Shown one piece after another: positions 19,097 through 27,466 of a stretch of 32,243 nt of DNA. Within the stretch, counting starts at the first letter, position 1. Every line of letters begins with the position of its first letter. The notes under the pieces are model-generated. The model was not told the origin of the DNA, ran no database searches, and saw only the letters and a list, made by a program, of their open reading frames with translations. This stretch comes from Phycisphaerae bacterium (GTDB taxonomy: Bacteria; Planctomycetota; Phycisphaerae; Phycisphaerales; UBA1924). The translations under genes and the position numbers were made by a program. The stretch spans positions 1 through 32,243 of the forward strand of contig JAEUIZ010000052.1 of assembly GCA_016793805.1 (NCBI GenBank), read 5' to 3'.

Positions 19097-19723
19097 ATGG
19101 CACGCAAAGGCACGATTCTGAACATGGGCAAGGTCCAGCGCGAGATGAGCGCGGCGTGGAAGGCCCGCAAGGCCACGAAGGCAACCGCGACGCCCGACGA
19201 CAAGGCCCCGCCGACGCGCGAGGAGGCCGACCGCCTCGCCGAGCGTGCGGCGGTTGCGGTCTTCGGCCCGGAGGTCCTCAACCCCGCCCCGGACACGAGC
19301 CCCGCGATGAAGCGGGCCGTCGGCCCCGGCGGCAAGCGCATCCCCAAGCGCAAGCCCGATGGCACTTCGTCGAGCCCCTCGGCGAAAAAGGCCAAGAGCG
19401 CCAAGCCCGCGACGGAGCGGAAGGCTGCCAAGGCGACGAAGCCGAAGCCCGCGAAGCCCGCAGGCGAGAAGAAGCCCACCCCCCCGAAGCGCGTCAGCGC
19501 CCTCGACGCCGCGGCCCAGGTGCTCGCAGCGAGCGAGGTTCCGATGCGGGCCAAGGAGATGATCGCCGCGATGAAGGCCAAGGGCCTGTGGCGCTCGCCC
19601 GGCGGCAAGACCCCCGAGGCCACGCTCTACGCCGCCATTATCCGCGAGATCGCCGCCAAGGGCACCGCCGCCCGCTTCAAGAAGCACGAACGAGGCGTGT
19701 TCGTCGCGGGTATGGGCACATGA
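19097..19723 (+). CDS. HARE-HTH domain protein
   Basis: A 208-residue protein. Residues 1-55 are basic and helical ([20 protein letters not shown]). Residues ~75-130 form a Lys/Pro/Ala-rich linker. Residues ~134-205 match the HARE-HTH winged helix: [32 protein letters not shown] then [20 protein letters not shown] and a wing ending [12 protein letters not shown]. Family knowledge: this domain is found in RNA polymerase delta subunit, ASXL proteins, restriction endonucleases and many mobile-element proteins, and is thought to read DNA, perhaps modified bases. An AAGAAGGAG ribosome site precedes the ATG. It fits an island regulator or chromatin-like protein; the exact role is unknown. Confidence 0.82.
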   Translation: MARKGTILNMGKVQREMSAAWKARKATKATATPDDKAPPTREEADRLAERAAVAVFGPEVLNPAPDTSPAMKRAVGPGGKRIPKRKPDGTSSSPSAKKAKSAKPATERKAAKATKPKPAKPAGEKKPTPPKRVSALDAAAQVLAASEVPMRAKEMIAAMKAKGLWRSPGGKTPEATLYAAIIREIAAKGTAARFKKHERGVFVAGMGT

Positions 19724-19739
19724 GCCACGCAGTCGCCGA

Positions 19740-21425
19740 TCACTTCAGTCGGGTGCTGGCCTGCTCCATGATCTCCGCAGCCACTCGTTCGGGGTTGTAG
19801 CCGCCGGAAAGCATGACGCACGGCTTACCAGCTGCGGCCGCGTAGTCCCTCGCTTTGTCCGAGTGCAGGTGCCCGGTGAGCTTGATGATGACGATGACGA
19901 CGGCCGTGTCCGGCCGGTAGATCGGCGCTCGCATGGGCGTGCCAGGACCGTGCTCGGTCAGCTCAACCCACTCGGCATCCTTCAACTCGAACGCCTCCGT
20001 CAGGCGTTGCACCGCCTCCGCGTTCCGCTCGCCGCCGATGATCACCATGCGCTTTCCACGCAGCAGTTCCCGCGAGCCGAGTACCAATGGACTCCACTCG
20101 CGTTCATCGCCGTTCGGCCGCTTGGGGTCTGGCTTCCCGGCCTCGCTCTTGAGCGCCAATGCACGAGCGATGACATCGGCCATGAACTCCGAGCCTGCCG
20201 ATGGCCCGGGCCACGCGGTCGCAGCGGCGGCCCCGACGGCTTCCGCGATGAGGCGGTCGGTTGTGGAAACGCCCATGCCCTCCAGACGCTTGACGGCATC
20301 GGCGATCTTCGTCCAGTGGGCCGGCGCTTCTTCCGGGCGTCCCTTGGTGAGTTGTCCCGCGTGATACCTGATCTGCCCCAGCGCGTTCTTGACCTTCTTG
20401 GCCGCGGCCTCGCGCTCGTCCAGACGCTTGCCCAACGCCCCGATCCGCGTCCTCAGGTCGGCGGCGTTCGCCGGGTCTGCGGGGTCATCGGCGGTCATGT
20501 GGCGTTCGATGAACACACGCCGCTCGGCGGTCTCGCGCCGCAGCCACACATGCGTCTCGGCTTGATCCCGATCATCGTCGCTGAGCCAGGTGTCAGCGAG
20601 TGCGACCCGCAGGGCCGAGTTGGCCTCGGCCAACAGGTGGAACGCAGACTCCTCATCTTCTGCACGCCGCCCGTCCGCAACGGCGTCGATTCGCCGCACC
20701 AGCGCGACCGCATCGGCCTGGGCGTCGTAGCAGTCAGCGATCTGCCTCAGAATCGGGTCCGCGGGCTGGGGCTGGTTGCGCCAGAACACCCAGAGAAAGC
20801 AGTTCTCCATCGCCTTGGCCTTGGCGATCATGTCGTTGAGGCGATCGAGCACAGCACGCTCAGCACCCTGTTCGGCGGCCGCCGCACGTCGCTCGATGAA
20901 CAGTCGGCATGACGCCGCCTTCAGACGGCATCGCTTCTCGACGAGCGCAAGGTCGATGTCGGATGGGGCGCTGGAACCAACGCCGTCCACCTCATCATCG
21001 ACCGACACGTCCGACGCCGATGCACGGGCACGCCCGAGTTCTTCGGTCGTCCCCGTGAGCGGCAGATGCACCACGGCATCCCCGAGCTTGAGGGGCACGA
21101 TCGCCGAGGACACGCGGAGCGTCTTCGGAATGATCGCCCGTTGCATCTTCGGCTCGATGCTCGGCGCGGGCGATGGGGTCGGCGGGGGCGACGCCGGGTC
21201 GGGCTCTGGCTGGGCGGTCTCGGCTGGGCTAGGGGCTATCGGCGTTTCGGTCGTGGCTATCTGCTCAACGGCGGCCGGCGCGGGACCTGCCACGCGCTCG
21301 GCCTCTTCGCATAGCCACTTCCCTATCAGTGCAATGGCCCGCCGGAGCGGTTCCGATTTCTCTAAGTGCGGCCGTAGCACCTGCGACACGGCGTCCGCCA
21401 GCTGGCGGAGTTCCGACTCGGTCAT
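19740..21425 (-). CDS. DUF2325-type protein with long helical N-terminal region
   Basis: A 561-residue protein. Residues 1-50 are helical, ~55-100 Pro/Glu-rich and likely disordered, ~165-400 highly helical with many charged residues (possible coiled coils). The last ~100 residues (from ~458) form a Rossmann-like DUF2325 domain: KRMVIIGGERNAEAVQRLTE, then AVVIVIIKLTGHLHSDKARD, then GKPCVMLSGGYNPERVAAEI. DUF2325 has no settled function but often occurs beside repair, defence or mobile-element genes. The ATG at 21425 follows AGAGGA on the minus strand. It is divergent from the nuclease-EVE gene, with a 204-base shared spacer holding a hairpin. No membrane segment is seen. Confidence 0.75.
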   Translation of the reverse strand: MTESELRQLADAVSQVLRPHLEKSEPLRRAIALIGKWLCEEAERVAGPAPAAVEQIATTETPIAPSPAETAQPEPDPASPPPTPSPAPSIEPKMQRAIIPKTLRVSSAIVPLKLGDAVVHLPLTGTTEELGRARASASDVSVDDEVDGVGSSAPSDIDLALVEKRCRLKAASCRLFIERRAAAAEQGAERAVLDRLNDMIAKAKAMENCFLWVFWRNQPQPADPILRQIADCYDAQADAVALVRRIDAVADGRRAEDEESAFHLLAEANSALRVALADTWLSDDDRDQAETHVWLRRETAERRVFIERHMTADDPADPANAADLRTRIGALGKRLDEREAAAKKVKNALGQIRYHAGQLTKGRPEEAPAHWTKIADAVKRLEGMGVSTTDRLIAEAVGAAAATAWPGPSAGSEFMADVIARALALKSEAGKPDPKRPNGDEREWSPLVLGSRELLRGKRMVIIGGERNAEAVQRLTEAFELKDAEWVELTEHGPGTPMRAPIYRPDTAVVIVIIKLTGHLHSDKARDYAAAAGKPCVMLSGGYNPERVAAEIMEQASTRLK

Positions 21426-21486
21426 GGGAGCATCCTCTATTCATGGCACACGCGATCCTGAGCAGCCACGCGGCTGCGCTCTGCCG

Positions 21487-21508
21487 CCGGAGCCGCTAAA
21501 TGCTCCGG
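21487..21508. promoter_or_regulatory. Palindrome in the divergent spacer
   Basis: CCGGAGC-CGCTAAAT-GCTCCGG, a perfect 7-bp inverted repeat with an 8-base AT-rich centre, 61 bases upstream of the DUF2325 start and ~120 upstream of the nuclease start. It could be an operator for both genes. Confidence 0.35.
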
Positions 21509-21629
21509 GTCGGCGGGATTGGACTCGACGATCGAAGGGTACGGGGGAAAGCCTTGGTCGTCCCACGGCCATGCGACCCGCAGCAAGATCCACCGACCAC
21601 GACTGCCTCCGCACTCGCCTCCGAGTAGA

Positions 21630-22796
21630 ATGAGTCTCGTGGCTGTCTACCGACTCACTAAAGACGCGATCGTCCGCCTGCCCGACACCTCGTTCGCCGA
21701 CAAGGGGCTGAGCGAGCGTGGCGACCTGCAGCGGCTGCTCCGCGCCAACATCGCCGTCGTCGCCCAGGACGTACTCATCATCGCCGAGGAGTTCGGCGAT
21801 TGGGAAGCCTCCAAACGCCGCATCGACCTCCTCGGCATCGACCGCGAGGCACGCCTGGTTGTGTTCGAACTCAAGCGCGGCGACGACGGCGGGCACATGG
21901 AGTTGCAGGCGATCCGCTACGCCGCGATGGTGTCACGCACGACCTTTCAGGCCGCGGTGGACATCTACCAGAACACTCTGGAGAAGGCTCGCGGCGACGC
22001 CGGCTCGAACGGTGCTCGCCCGGACGCACGCGCCGCGCTCTCCGAGTTCCTCGGCCGAGTCGAACTGCCCGCCGACGACGAAGTGCTCGAAGTGCGCATC
22101 GTTCTTGTCTCCGCGGGCTTCGACAAGGAAGTCACGACGGCGGTCCTGTGGCTGCGCGAGTGGGACCTCGACATCCGATGCGTCCGCATCCGACCCTACC
22201 GCAACGCGGACGAGGTCATCCTCGAGGTCGAGACCATCGTCCCCCTCCGCGAGGCCGATGAGTACATCACCGGCATCCGCAAGCAGGCCAAGGAGCAGCG
22301 CGACATCAAGCGCCCCAGCGGCGAGCCGACCGGCTACTGGTTCATGAACACCGGCGACGGCTCCAACGAAGGCCGCTCCTGGGAAGACTGCAAGCAGTAT
22401 GGATTCATGCTCGCGGGCGGCGGCGAGAAGTGGATCAACGACGTCCGCAAGCTCCGCGTAGGAGACAAGGTCTTCGCCTACCTCAGCCGCTACGGGTACG
22501 TGGGCGTCGGCGAAGTCATTGCCGAGGCTGTGCCCTTCAACGACTTCACCCCTGTCGGCCAGACTAGGAAACTGAAGGACCTGCCACTCCGCGCCAAGGT
22601 GCAGACCGAGCGCATGGCCGATCCGGACCGCGCCGACTGGTGCGCGGCGGTCCGCTGGATTCGCGCCCTCGACCGCGACGACGCCGTGCTCAAGAACCAG
22701 GCACGCCGCAGCACTGTCGAACGCATCAAGCGCCCGGAACTCGTCGCGCAGTTGCTCGACGCCCTCGGCGCCCGCGACGTGGCCGACCAGTCCTGA
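21630..22796 (+). CDS. PD-(D/E)XK nuclease fused to an EVE/PUA-like domain
   Basis: A 388-residue two-domain protein. The N-terminal nuclease shows Asp66 (RRIDLLGID), then Glu80-x-Lys82 (VVFELKRGDDGG) and a following Gln93-x-x-x-Tyr97 (ELQAIRYAAM), the core of the DUF91/NucS-like PD-(D/E)XK group. A helical linker (~200-232) leads to a C-terminal domain (~236-335; GYWFMNTGDGSNEGRSWEDC, YGFMLAGGGEKW, LRVGDKVFAYLSRYGYVGVG) that resembles EVE/YTH-PUA readers of modified bases. The pairing suggests a nuclease that cuts, or is directed by, modified nucleic acid. I chose the ATG at 21630 because the conserved N-terminus begins there; GTG at 21639 is possible. Its neighbours (type III R-M, DUF2325) support a defence role. 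Not verified by structure. Confidence 0.75.
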   Translation: MSLVAVYRLTKDAIVRLPDTSFADKGLSERGDLQRLLRANIAVVAQDVLIIAEEFGDWEASKRRIDLLGIDREARLVVFELKRGDDGGHMELQAIRYAAMVSRTTFQAAVDIYQNTLEKARGDAGSNGARPDARAALSEFLGRVELPADDEVLEVRIVLVSAGFDKEVTTAVLWLREWDLDIRCVRIRPYRNADEVILEVETIVPLREADEYITGIRKQAKEQRDIKRPSGEPTGYWFMNTGDGSNEGRSWEDCKQYGFMLAGGGEKWINDVRKLRVGDKVFAYLSRYGYVGVGEVIAEAVPFNDFTPVGQTRKLKDLPLRAKVQTERMADPDRADWCAAVRWIRALDRDDAVLKNQARRSTVERIKRPELVAQLLDALGARDVADQS

Positions 22797-22914
22797 TAGG
22801 TCCGCCGCGGCCTCCACAGTTGCCCCTGCTCCCCGGCCTTGTCCCCACAATCCATGCTCGGTGTACGGAGTTGGGCAGCTGGCATGAACACAAGGCGATT
22901 GACCACTACAGATA

Positions 22915-23004
22915 CTGCACGCAGTTCGGGTCTGCGTTACCCTGAACCCGCCTAGCAGCGATTGAAGACCTGATCAAGCAGATTCTCGACACCCGCCACC
23001 GTGA
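22915..23004 (+). repeat. 90-bp direct repeat, copy A (left border of the glycan cassette)
   Basis: Aligns without gaps to 29604-29693; I count 80 of 90 identical positions, with a perfect 30-base core at 22955-22984. The core can be read as AAIEDLIKQI on the plus strand in both copies, behind a stop codon in each. Function unknown. Confidence 0.9.
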
Positions 23005-23076
23005 CCAGATGGCGGTGGAGGTCGCACGCCTGAATCGCCAGAAGAATCTCGGCATGTCATCAGGAGGACAAGACCT

Positions 23077-23110
23077 AGACCCCCCCATGGCGGGGGGCGC
23101 GTCTTCTATT
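23077..23110 (+). terminator. Intrinsic terminator upstream of the cassette operon
   Basis: CCCCCC (23081-23086) pairs with GGGGGG (23092-23097) around ATGGC; outer AGAC/GTCT pairs continue the stem with a bulge; TCTTCTATT follows. It would stop transcription arriving from the nuclease-EVE side. Confidence 0.6.
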
Positions 23111-23138
23111 GGTCACTCCTTTCGTGCTGTCTGTGCAT

Positions 23139-23167
23139 TTGCATCATCTGTTTGCCACCAGTATCAT
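23139..23167 (+). promoter_or_regulatory. Promoter of the seven-gene cassette operon
   Basis: TTGCAT (23139-23144), 17-base spacer, TATCAT (23162-23167; 5/6 match). It lies between the terminator and the first gene and leaves a leader of about 75 bases. Confidence 0.5.
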
Positions 23168-23248
23168 TCAGCAGTCGGACTCGCAATGCCAAGGTACGGC
23201 ACTCGGCAGGCAGTCGTCGGCAAGCATCAACTTGTTGTGGGAGGAGCA

Positions 23249-24106
23249 ATGAGTAATGAGCGCGATGGCCGTTACGCCAAGTTGGAGCAAGAGATTCGGG
23301 GCGTCCTCAGCCCGTTGATGGAAATGGATACCAGCCCGGATGGCAAAGCCCACCGCGAAACCGCCCAATTGGTTGCAGGCCACCTAACGACACTCGGGTT
23401 CACTGCTGCACTGAAGGGCGATTCGGCGACGCCTCTCATCGTGGCCCACCGTCCGGCGACGCAAGCGAGTCGCGGCCACATCGTGATGTTCGGGCACTAC
23501 GACGTCGACCACATCGAGCCCGGTTGGACCACCGAACCCCTACGGCTCGTTGAGATCGATCGTCGCTGGTACGGGTTGGGGGTTGCCGACAACAAGGGTG
23601 CCCTGGCGTCGCGCCTAGTCTCGATGCGATACGTCACCCAGGCTCCTGCGATCACGTGGATCATTCAGGGCGAGGAAGAGTCCGGTTCTAGCGTCCTCCG
23701 AGACTGGATTCGGGCTTCCGGGCTACCCCAAGCCGACTGGTACCTCGAAGAAAACGGATGGTCTCGCCCCGGCGGTGTTCAACGCGTGCTCGTATGCCAG
23801 CCTACAGCCGATGGGTGCCGGCCCATCGACTCGGCCATTGAGGGCCGGTTGGTCGCCAGCCTCGCAGCAGGATGGCCGCAGCGCGAGGTCGAGGCACGTT
23901 TCATGAACAAGCACTTCGTGCCGGGCGGGTGCGCGTTCCAAACGGCGATCCCGCACGGTGGGCGATATCTCGGCATCGGCACCAACGATGGCCTCACCCG
24001 CATACACGCACCCAACGAGTCCATTCCCATCGATGGCGCCGTGCTGCACGCGGTCAGCCTCGCCGACTTCACTGCTGCCGTGGCGCGCGGCTCGCTCCTT
24101 CCATGA
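23249..24106 (+). CDS. M20-family metallo-amidohydrolase, short form without dimerisation domain
   Basis: A 285-residue protein with the di-zinc site of M20 peptidases and deacylases: His83-x-Asp85 (MFGHYDVDH), Asp114 (GVADNKGAL), Glu142-Glu143 (IQGEEESGS) and a C-terminal His253 (RIHAPNE). Family members hydrolyse amide bonds of small substrates (ArgE, DapE, carboxypeptidases). Usual length is about 380-450; here the ~110-residue lid/dimerisation domain between LEENGW and the C-terminal catalytic part is missing or reduced to ~60 residues, so a monomeric enzyme is likely. GGGAGGAG precedes the ATG at 23249; the longer frame from 23009 crosses the promoter and terminator. First gene of the cassette operon. 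It may remove an N-acyl group from a sugar or amino-sugar precursor (inference). Confidence 0.8.
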   Translation: MSNERDGRYAKLEQEIRGVLSPLMEMDTSPDGKAHRETAQLVAGHLTTLGFTAALKGDSATPLIVAHRPATQASRGHIVMFGHYDVDHIEPGWTTEPLRLVEIDRRWYGLGVADNKGALASRLVSMRYVTQAPAITWIIQGEEESGSSVLRDWIRASGLPQADWYLEENGWSRPGGVQRVLVCQPTADGCRPIDSAIEGRLVASLAAGWPQREVEARFMNKHFVPGGCAFQTAIPHGGRYLGIGTNDGLTRIHAPNESIPIDGAVLHAVSLADFTAAVARGSLLP

Positions 24107-25527
24107 GCCTCCACAGCTCTATCAACGTTGTCCTTGGCGTCCTACTCACGGATCGGGCTGCCGAGTTTGAACGCATGCTCGCATCACTCGCACCGGTTGC
24201 AGATGATCCACATCTGCACCTGGTGGTGCTCGACAACTCCGACCACTCCGCGAGCGAAGATTCCGCAGTTATCGCGACCGATGGATGGCCGATCGCGGGC
24301 ATCCGCAGCCGCACGAGATCGGATTCACCTCGTTCGCCGTTGCATCTCGCTCGGCCACAACTGGCAAAGGCCATTGCGAGATCGTGCTCGATCCTCCCAG
24401 CGCCCGTGCTCATCTGGTCGCTCGACGACGACCTCACCTTTGAAGAACTGGACTTGGTAGGAGGTCGCCCCACGCTACGAAACGTCGCCCGCGAGCGGAT
24501 CACACAAGTACGACGCCTGTTCTCCGAAAATCCTGAATGGGATGTGCTGATAGGCGGGTTCACCGGCGATCCACCGGTCCGTCCCGAGTCCATCATCGCC
24601 GCGCAACTCAGCGACGCTCGCTTTAATCTCGAGCGGGCGATGACGATGACCCCTGACGTCGCATGGCCGTGGCACGACTCTCCGAGACGGTGCGTCGATG
24701 ACTACTACGACCTGGCGGAGCGATATCCCCTGGAACAGGTTCTGTGCCCGTTGCCCTGGACTCCTCGCGCCGGCACGGGGAGCGACTTTGAGTCGATTGC
24801 CGCCGCGCTCCTCGAAGCGGTCGCCGCCATCCCCCAGGGCAGGGCACTCTTCAGGCCACTGCTCCCGCTCCACTCGGGTCCCTACCGCGAGTCGCAGCGC
24901 CCGAACTGCGGCGGCAACGCCGTGTTTCGACGGATGGTGGATCTGCTTAGCCATCCATTTCCGGCAATGCCCGTTGGAAACACGTACTCAAGACGCAGTG
25001 ACATGATTGGCCTGAACCTTCTCAGGCATCGAGTTGGTCTGAGAGTTGCAGAGGGACCGCTCACGCTCTATCACGACCGCGCGTTTCAACCCCGGATCGG
25101 TAGCGCAGCGTCGGTCTTGCTAGCCGAGTTTGTCGGTGTACTCGTCTCCCGCTATGTTTCGAGCAGGACGGATCAACGGCCGATCTACTCGCTTTCGGAC
25201 TTCGCGTTGCAACGGGCGTCACGAGTTCAGGCCGCTCTGACGCATGCCCGCGATACCGCTGCCGACATCTCGACTCTCCTGCACTCTGTTCCCTCCTTCT
25301 GGTCGCGATCAACTCGGATCGGTGCCTCGCTCAACCGCGCCAAAGCGGAGATGTCCGGCCTCGCCCAGGCGCTCACGACACTGATGGGTTCGGATGAAGT
25401 GAGCCGGATGTCTGAGCCCACACTACACGCCGAGGCATTCCGCTACGCCGAATCGCTCATGCGCGACTCACAGAACACGGGACTCCTGACGCCGCTGGCT
25501 CCTACCGGCGCCCAAAACAACGTGTGA
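24103..25527 (+). CDS. GT-A-type glycosyltransferase-like protein
   Basis: A 474-residue protein whose ATG overlaps the stop of the M20 gene (ATGA), implying coupled translation. The N-terminal part has a GT-A nucleotide-sugar fold layout: NVVLGVLLTDRAAEFERML, LHLVVLDNSDHS and the acidic motif LIWSLDDDLTFEEL (Asp108-110), which would hold the metal and the UDP-sugar. Mid-protein motifs include GPYRESQRPNCGGNAVFRR and VGNTYSRRSDMIGLNLLR. The last ~130 residues are helical. It is longer and more divergent than standard GT2 enzymes, and I cannot name the donor or acceptor. No membrane helix is seen, so it should be cytoplasmic. Confidence 0.68.
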   Translation: MSLHSSINVVLGVLLTDRAAEFERMLASLAPVADDPHLHLVVLDNSDHSASEDSAVIATDGWPIAGIRSRTRSDSPRSPLHLARPQLAKAIARSCSILPAPVLIWSLDDDLTFEELDLVGGRPTLRNVARERITQVRRLFSENPEWDVLIGGFTGDPPVRPESIIAAQLSDARFNLERAMTMTPDVAWPWHDSPRRCVDDYYDLAERYPLEQVLCPLPWTPRAGTGSDFESIAAALLEAVAAIPQGRALFRPLLPLHSGPYRESQRPNCGGNAVFRRMVDLLSHPFPAMPVGNTYSRRSDMIGLNLLRHRVGLRVAEGPLTLYHDRAFQPRIGSAASVLLAEFVGVLVSRYVSSRTDQRPIYSLSDFALQRASRVQAALTHARDTAADISTLLHSVPSFWSRSTRIGASLNRAKAEMSGLAQALTTLMGSDEVSRMSEPTLHAEAFRYAESLMRDSQNTGLLTPLAPTGAQNNV

Positions 25528-25549
25528 CACATTGCTGCCTGGAGTCGAT

Positions 25550-26671
25550 ATGCAGCCACCTCGGCTTCGACTGCTCTGTGACTCGAACCCTATGTGCTTC
25601 GGTTCTACCACCGCCTTGCTATCGGTACTGGATGCGCTTGATGCCGAATCCTGGGCTCTGTCACACGGCATCACCACGGAACTGCTTGATGTGGATTCTG
25701 CCGTCGATCGAGTGATCCACGCAAACGTAAAGGCGCCCGCCGAGGTGGCGTCGGCGCTGGCCGGAATCGATGTCGACGCGGTTCTCGTCGTCAGCAACCA
25801 TTCCTGTCTGGACCTCTACCTCTCTCTGGGGCTGCCGCTGTTCTACGTGGACATTCTGTACTGGATGGGCGGCCCGAAGTACCACCCCTTCTGGAAACAC
25901 ACAGAGTCGGCGTTCGCCCAGCGATTCCCGGGCATCGAGGAAGCCGCGCTACGGGCCACCTGTCCTCCGCGCCTTGTCGGCCCGTTGATCCGCAATCTGC
26001 CCGCGCCCCGACGACAGAGCGAAGGTACACTTGTTCAATTGGGAGGCGGGCGATCGAAATGGGTGATTCCGGGAAGTAACTCGCATTATGCCCGCTTCAT
26101 GGCGGACTGCATCAGTGACATCGAAGACCTTCCTGCACCGCTACGCATCTGCAGCGGGTCGGAGGCCATTCAATCCATTGGTCGCGATCACCAGATCCGC
26201 CGACTCGCCGAACTATCCACTCTCGCGCACCCCGCCATGATGGATGTGCTGTCAGGCAGTTCGCTCTACATCACGTCGCCCGGCCTCAACGCCGTATTCG
26301 AAGGCCTGTATCTCCGCAAGCCCATGCTGTTCCTGCCTCCGCAGAACGCGACGCAGGTTCTTCAACTGAGTGTGTACGAGCGCATGGGACTGGTATCCAC
26401 CGGCATCAACCTGCCGGACCTCATCGATGGCTTCCCGACCGCCTTCGAGTCTCTATCTGAGGCCGATCTGACCGCAGCCGTGGTTGCGCACCTGCCGTCG
26501 CTCGCCGCTCCAACATGTCGCCGACGGATCATCGAGCACATTGAGCAACAGCGTCGGGAGTGGCCGTCCCGACAAGGCGCGCGGGACGCATTTGCTGGAT
26601 ACCTCGGCGCGCCCGGTGGCCCGGACGTTGCGCAGGCGATCCGGACATGGTGGGAGCGACTGTGGATGTAA
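25550..26671 (+). CDS. GT-B-type glycosyltransferase-like protein (MurG/GT28-like)
   Basis: A 373-residue protein. The start is the ATG after GGAG (25541-25544); a TTG at 25532 is less likely. The C-terminal half has the donor-binding pattern of GT-B enzymes: GTLVQLGGGRSKWVIPGSNS, then MMDVLSGSSLYITSPGLNAV-FEGLYLRKPMLFLPPQNATQ, which resembles the UDP-sugar loop of MurG/GT28 and UGT families (Gly-Leu-Asn-x-x-x-Glu, then Lys-Pro and a Gln). The N-terminal half has an acceptor-side Rossmann outline (VDAVLVVSNHSCLDLYLSLG, FYVDILYWMGGP). Similar outlines occur in cytosylglucuronate synthases of nucleoside antibiotics, so a nucleoside acceptor is a secondary possibility. Confidence 0.7.
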   Translation: MQPPRLRLLCDSNPMCFGSTTALLSVLDALDAESWALSHGITTELLDVDSAVDRVIHANVKAPAEVASALAGIDVDAVLVVSNHSCLDLYLSLGLPLFYVDILYWMGGPKYHPFWKHTESAFAQRFPGIEEAALRATCPPRLVGPLIRNLPAPRRQSEGTLVQLGGGRSKWVIPGSNSHYARFMADCISDIEDLPAPLRICSGSEAIQSIGRDHQIRRLAELSTLAHPAMMDVLSGSSLYITSPGLNAVFEGLYLRKPMLFLPPQNATQVLQLSVYERMGLVSTGINLPDLIDGFPTAFESLSEADLTAAVVAHLPSLAAPTCRRRIIEHIEQQRREWPSRQGARDAFAGYLGAPGGPDVAQAIRTWWERLWM

Positions 26672-27447
26672 GTGTGATCATCCCCACGAGATTGACGAGG
26701 CCCGCCCTGCTCGGCGAGGCCGTCGCATCGGTACTTCGCCAGACCTGCCTGCCCGCGGAACTGATCGTGGTCATCGACGCCGGCATCGCAAGCGCCGAGT
26801 CGATGTCGTCGCAGTTCCCTCTCAGTGACGCCATTGCGACTCGATTGCTGTTCACTGGCATTCCCGATGGTGCCGGCGTGTCCACCGCTCGAAATCTGGG
26901 TGCGGACGCCGCCACCGGCACCCATCTGGCTTTCCTAGATGATGACGACTACTGGCTGCCGAACATGCTCGAGTGTTTTGAGCCCTCGGCGCCCGATGTA
27001 GGCCTGTGTGCCTTCTTCAAGCATCAACTGGATGGCACCATCGTGCCCGAAAAGGTTCCGCCGGCACACCTGCATCCACGGAAGTTCCTTGTCTGCAATC
27101 CCGGCCTGCGCGGCAGCAATCTGCTCATTCGCCGAGACCTGTTCCATGAGGTCGGCGGCTTCGCACCGGATCTTCCCGCACTGAACGATCTTGACTTCGG
27201 TATCCGTCTCTCGACCAAGCGCCCGGTGCAGTATGTGCGAGTATGCGATCCACGGGTCGTGATACGCTCTCACTGCGGGAGCCGCCTGACCCATCACGGC
27301 TCCTCTGTAATCGCCGACGGAGTGAGCCGGTTTTGGCGGCGATACGCGACGCAGATGACACCACGAGAGCGAAGGCAGTTCTGGGTGCGCGCAGGCTCGC
27401 TCTGGGGACTCACGCCACCCCCCGATACGATGGAGGCACGCGCTTGA
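26662..27447 (+). CDS. Family 2 glycosyltransferase
   Basis: A 261-residue classic GT2. It has VSVIIPT at the N-terminus, GAGVSTARNLGADAATG (nucleotide-binding), and FLDDDDYW (Asp93-96), the DxD-type metal/UDP-sugar site. GLRGSNLLIRRDLFHEVGGF and PALNDLDFGIRLS supply the acceptor region and a likely catalytic Asp. The GTG at 26662 has GGGAG (26652-26656) at ideal distance and overlaps the end of the preceding gene; ATG at 26647 is the alternative. Cytoplasmic, no membrane helices. Third glycosyltransferase in the operon, so the product carries at least two or three sugar transfers. Confidence 0.9.
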   Translation: MDVSVIIPTRLTRPALLGEAVASVLRQTCLPAELIVVIDAGIASAESMSSQFPLSDAIATRLLFTGIPDGAGVSTARNLGADAATGTHLAFLDDDDYWLPNMLECFEPSAPDVGLCAFFKHQLDGTIVPEKVPPAHLHPRKFLVCNPGLRGSNLLIRRDLFHEVGGFAPDLPALNDLDFGIRLSTKRPVQYVRVCDPRVVIRSHCGSRLTHHGSSVIADGVSRFWRRYATQMTPRERRQFWVRAGSLWGLTPPPDTMEARA

Positions 27448-27466
27448 ACCCGGACGTGAGCCTTGC

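Larger units (their letters stand above)
22797..23248. other. 452-base spacer with repeat, terminator and promoter
   Basis: No complete gene. It holds the first copy of a 90-bp direct repeat, a run of codons in the frame of the next gene (LAAIEDLIKQILDTRHRDQ and on) without a usable early start, a terminator at 23077-23110 and a promoter at 23139-23167. Confidence 0.6.

Noticed and set aside
16654..19800. 1,048-codon plus-strand frame
   Set aside because: Runs across the att site, terminators and four better-supported genes; highly basic, with no domain.
23009..23248. Upstream extension of the M20 protein
   Set aside because: The frame is open but crosses an intrinsic terminator and a promoter; the strong ribosome site is at 23249.
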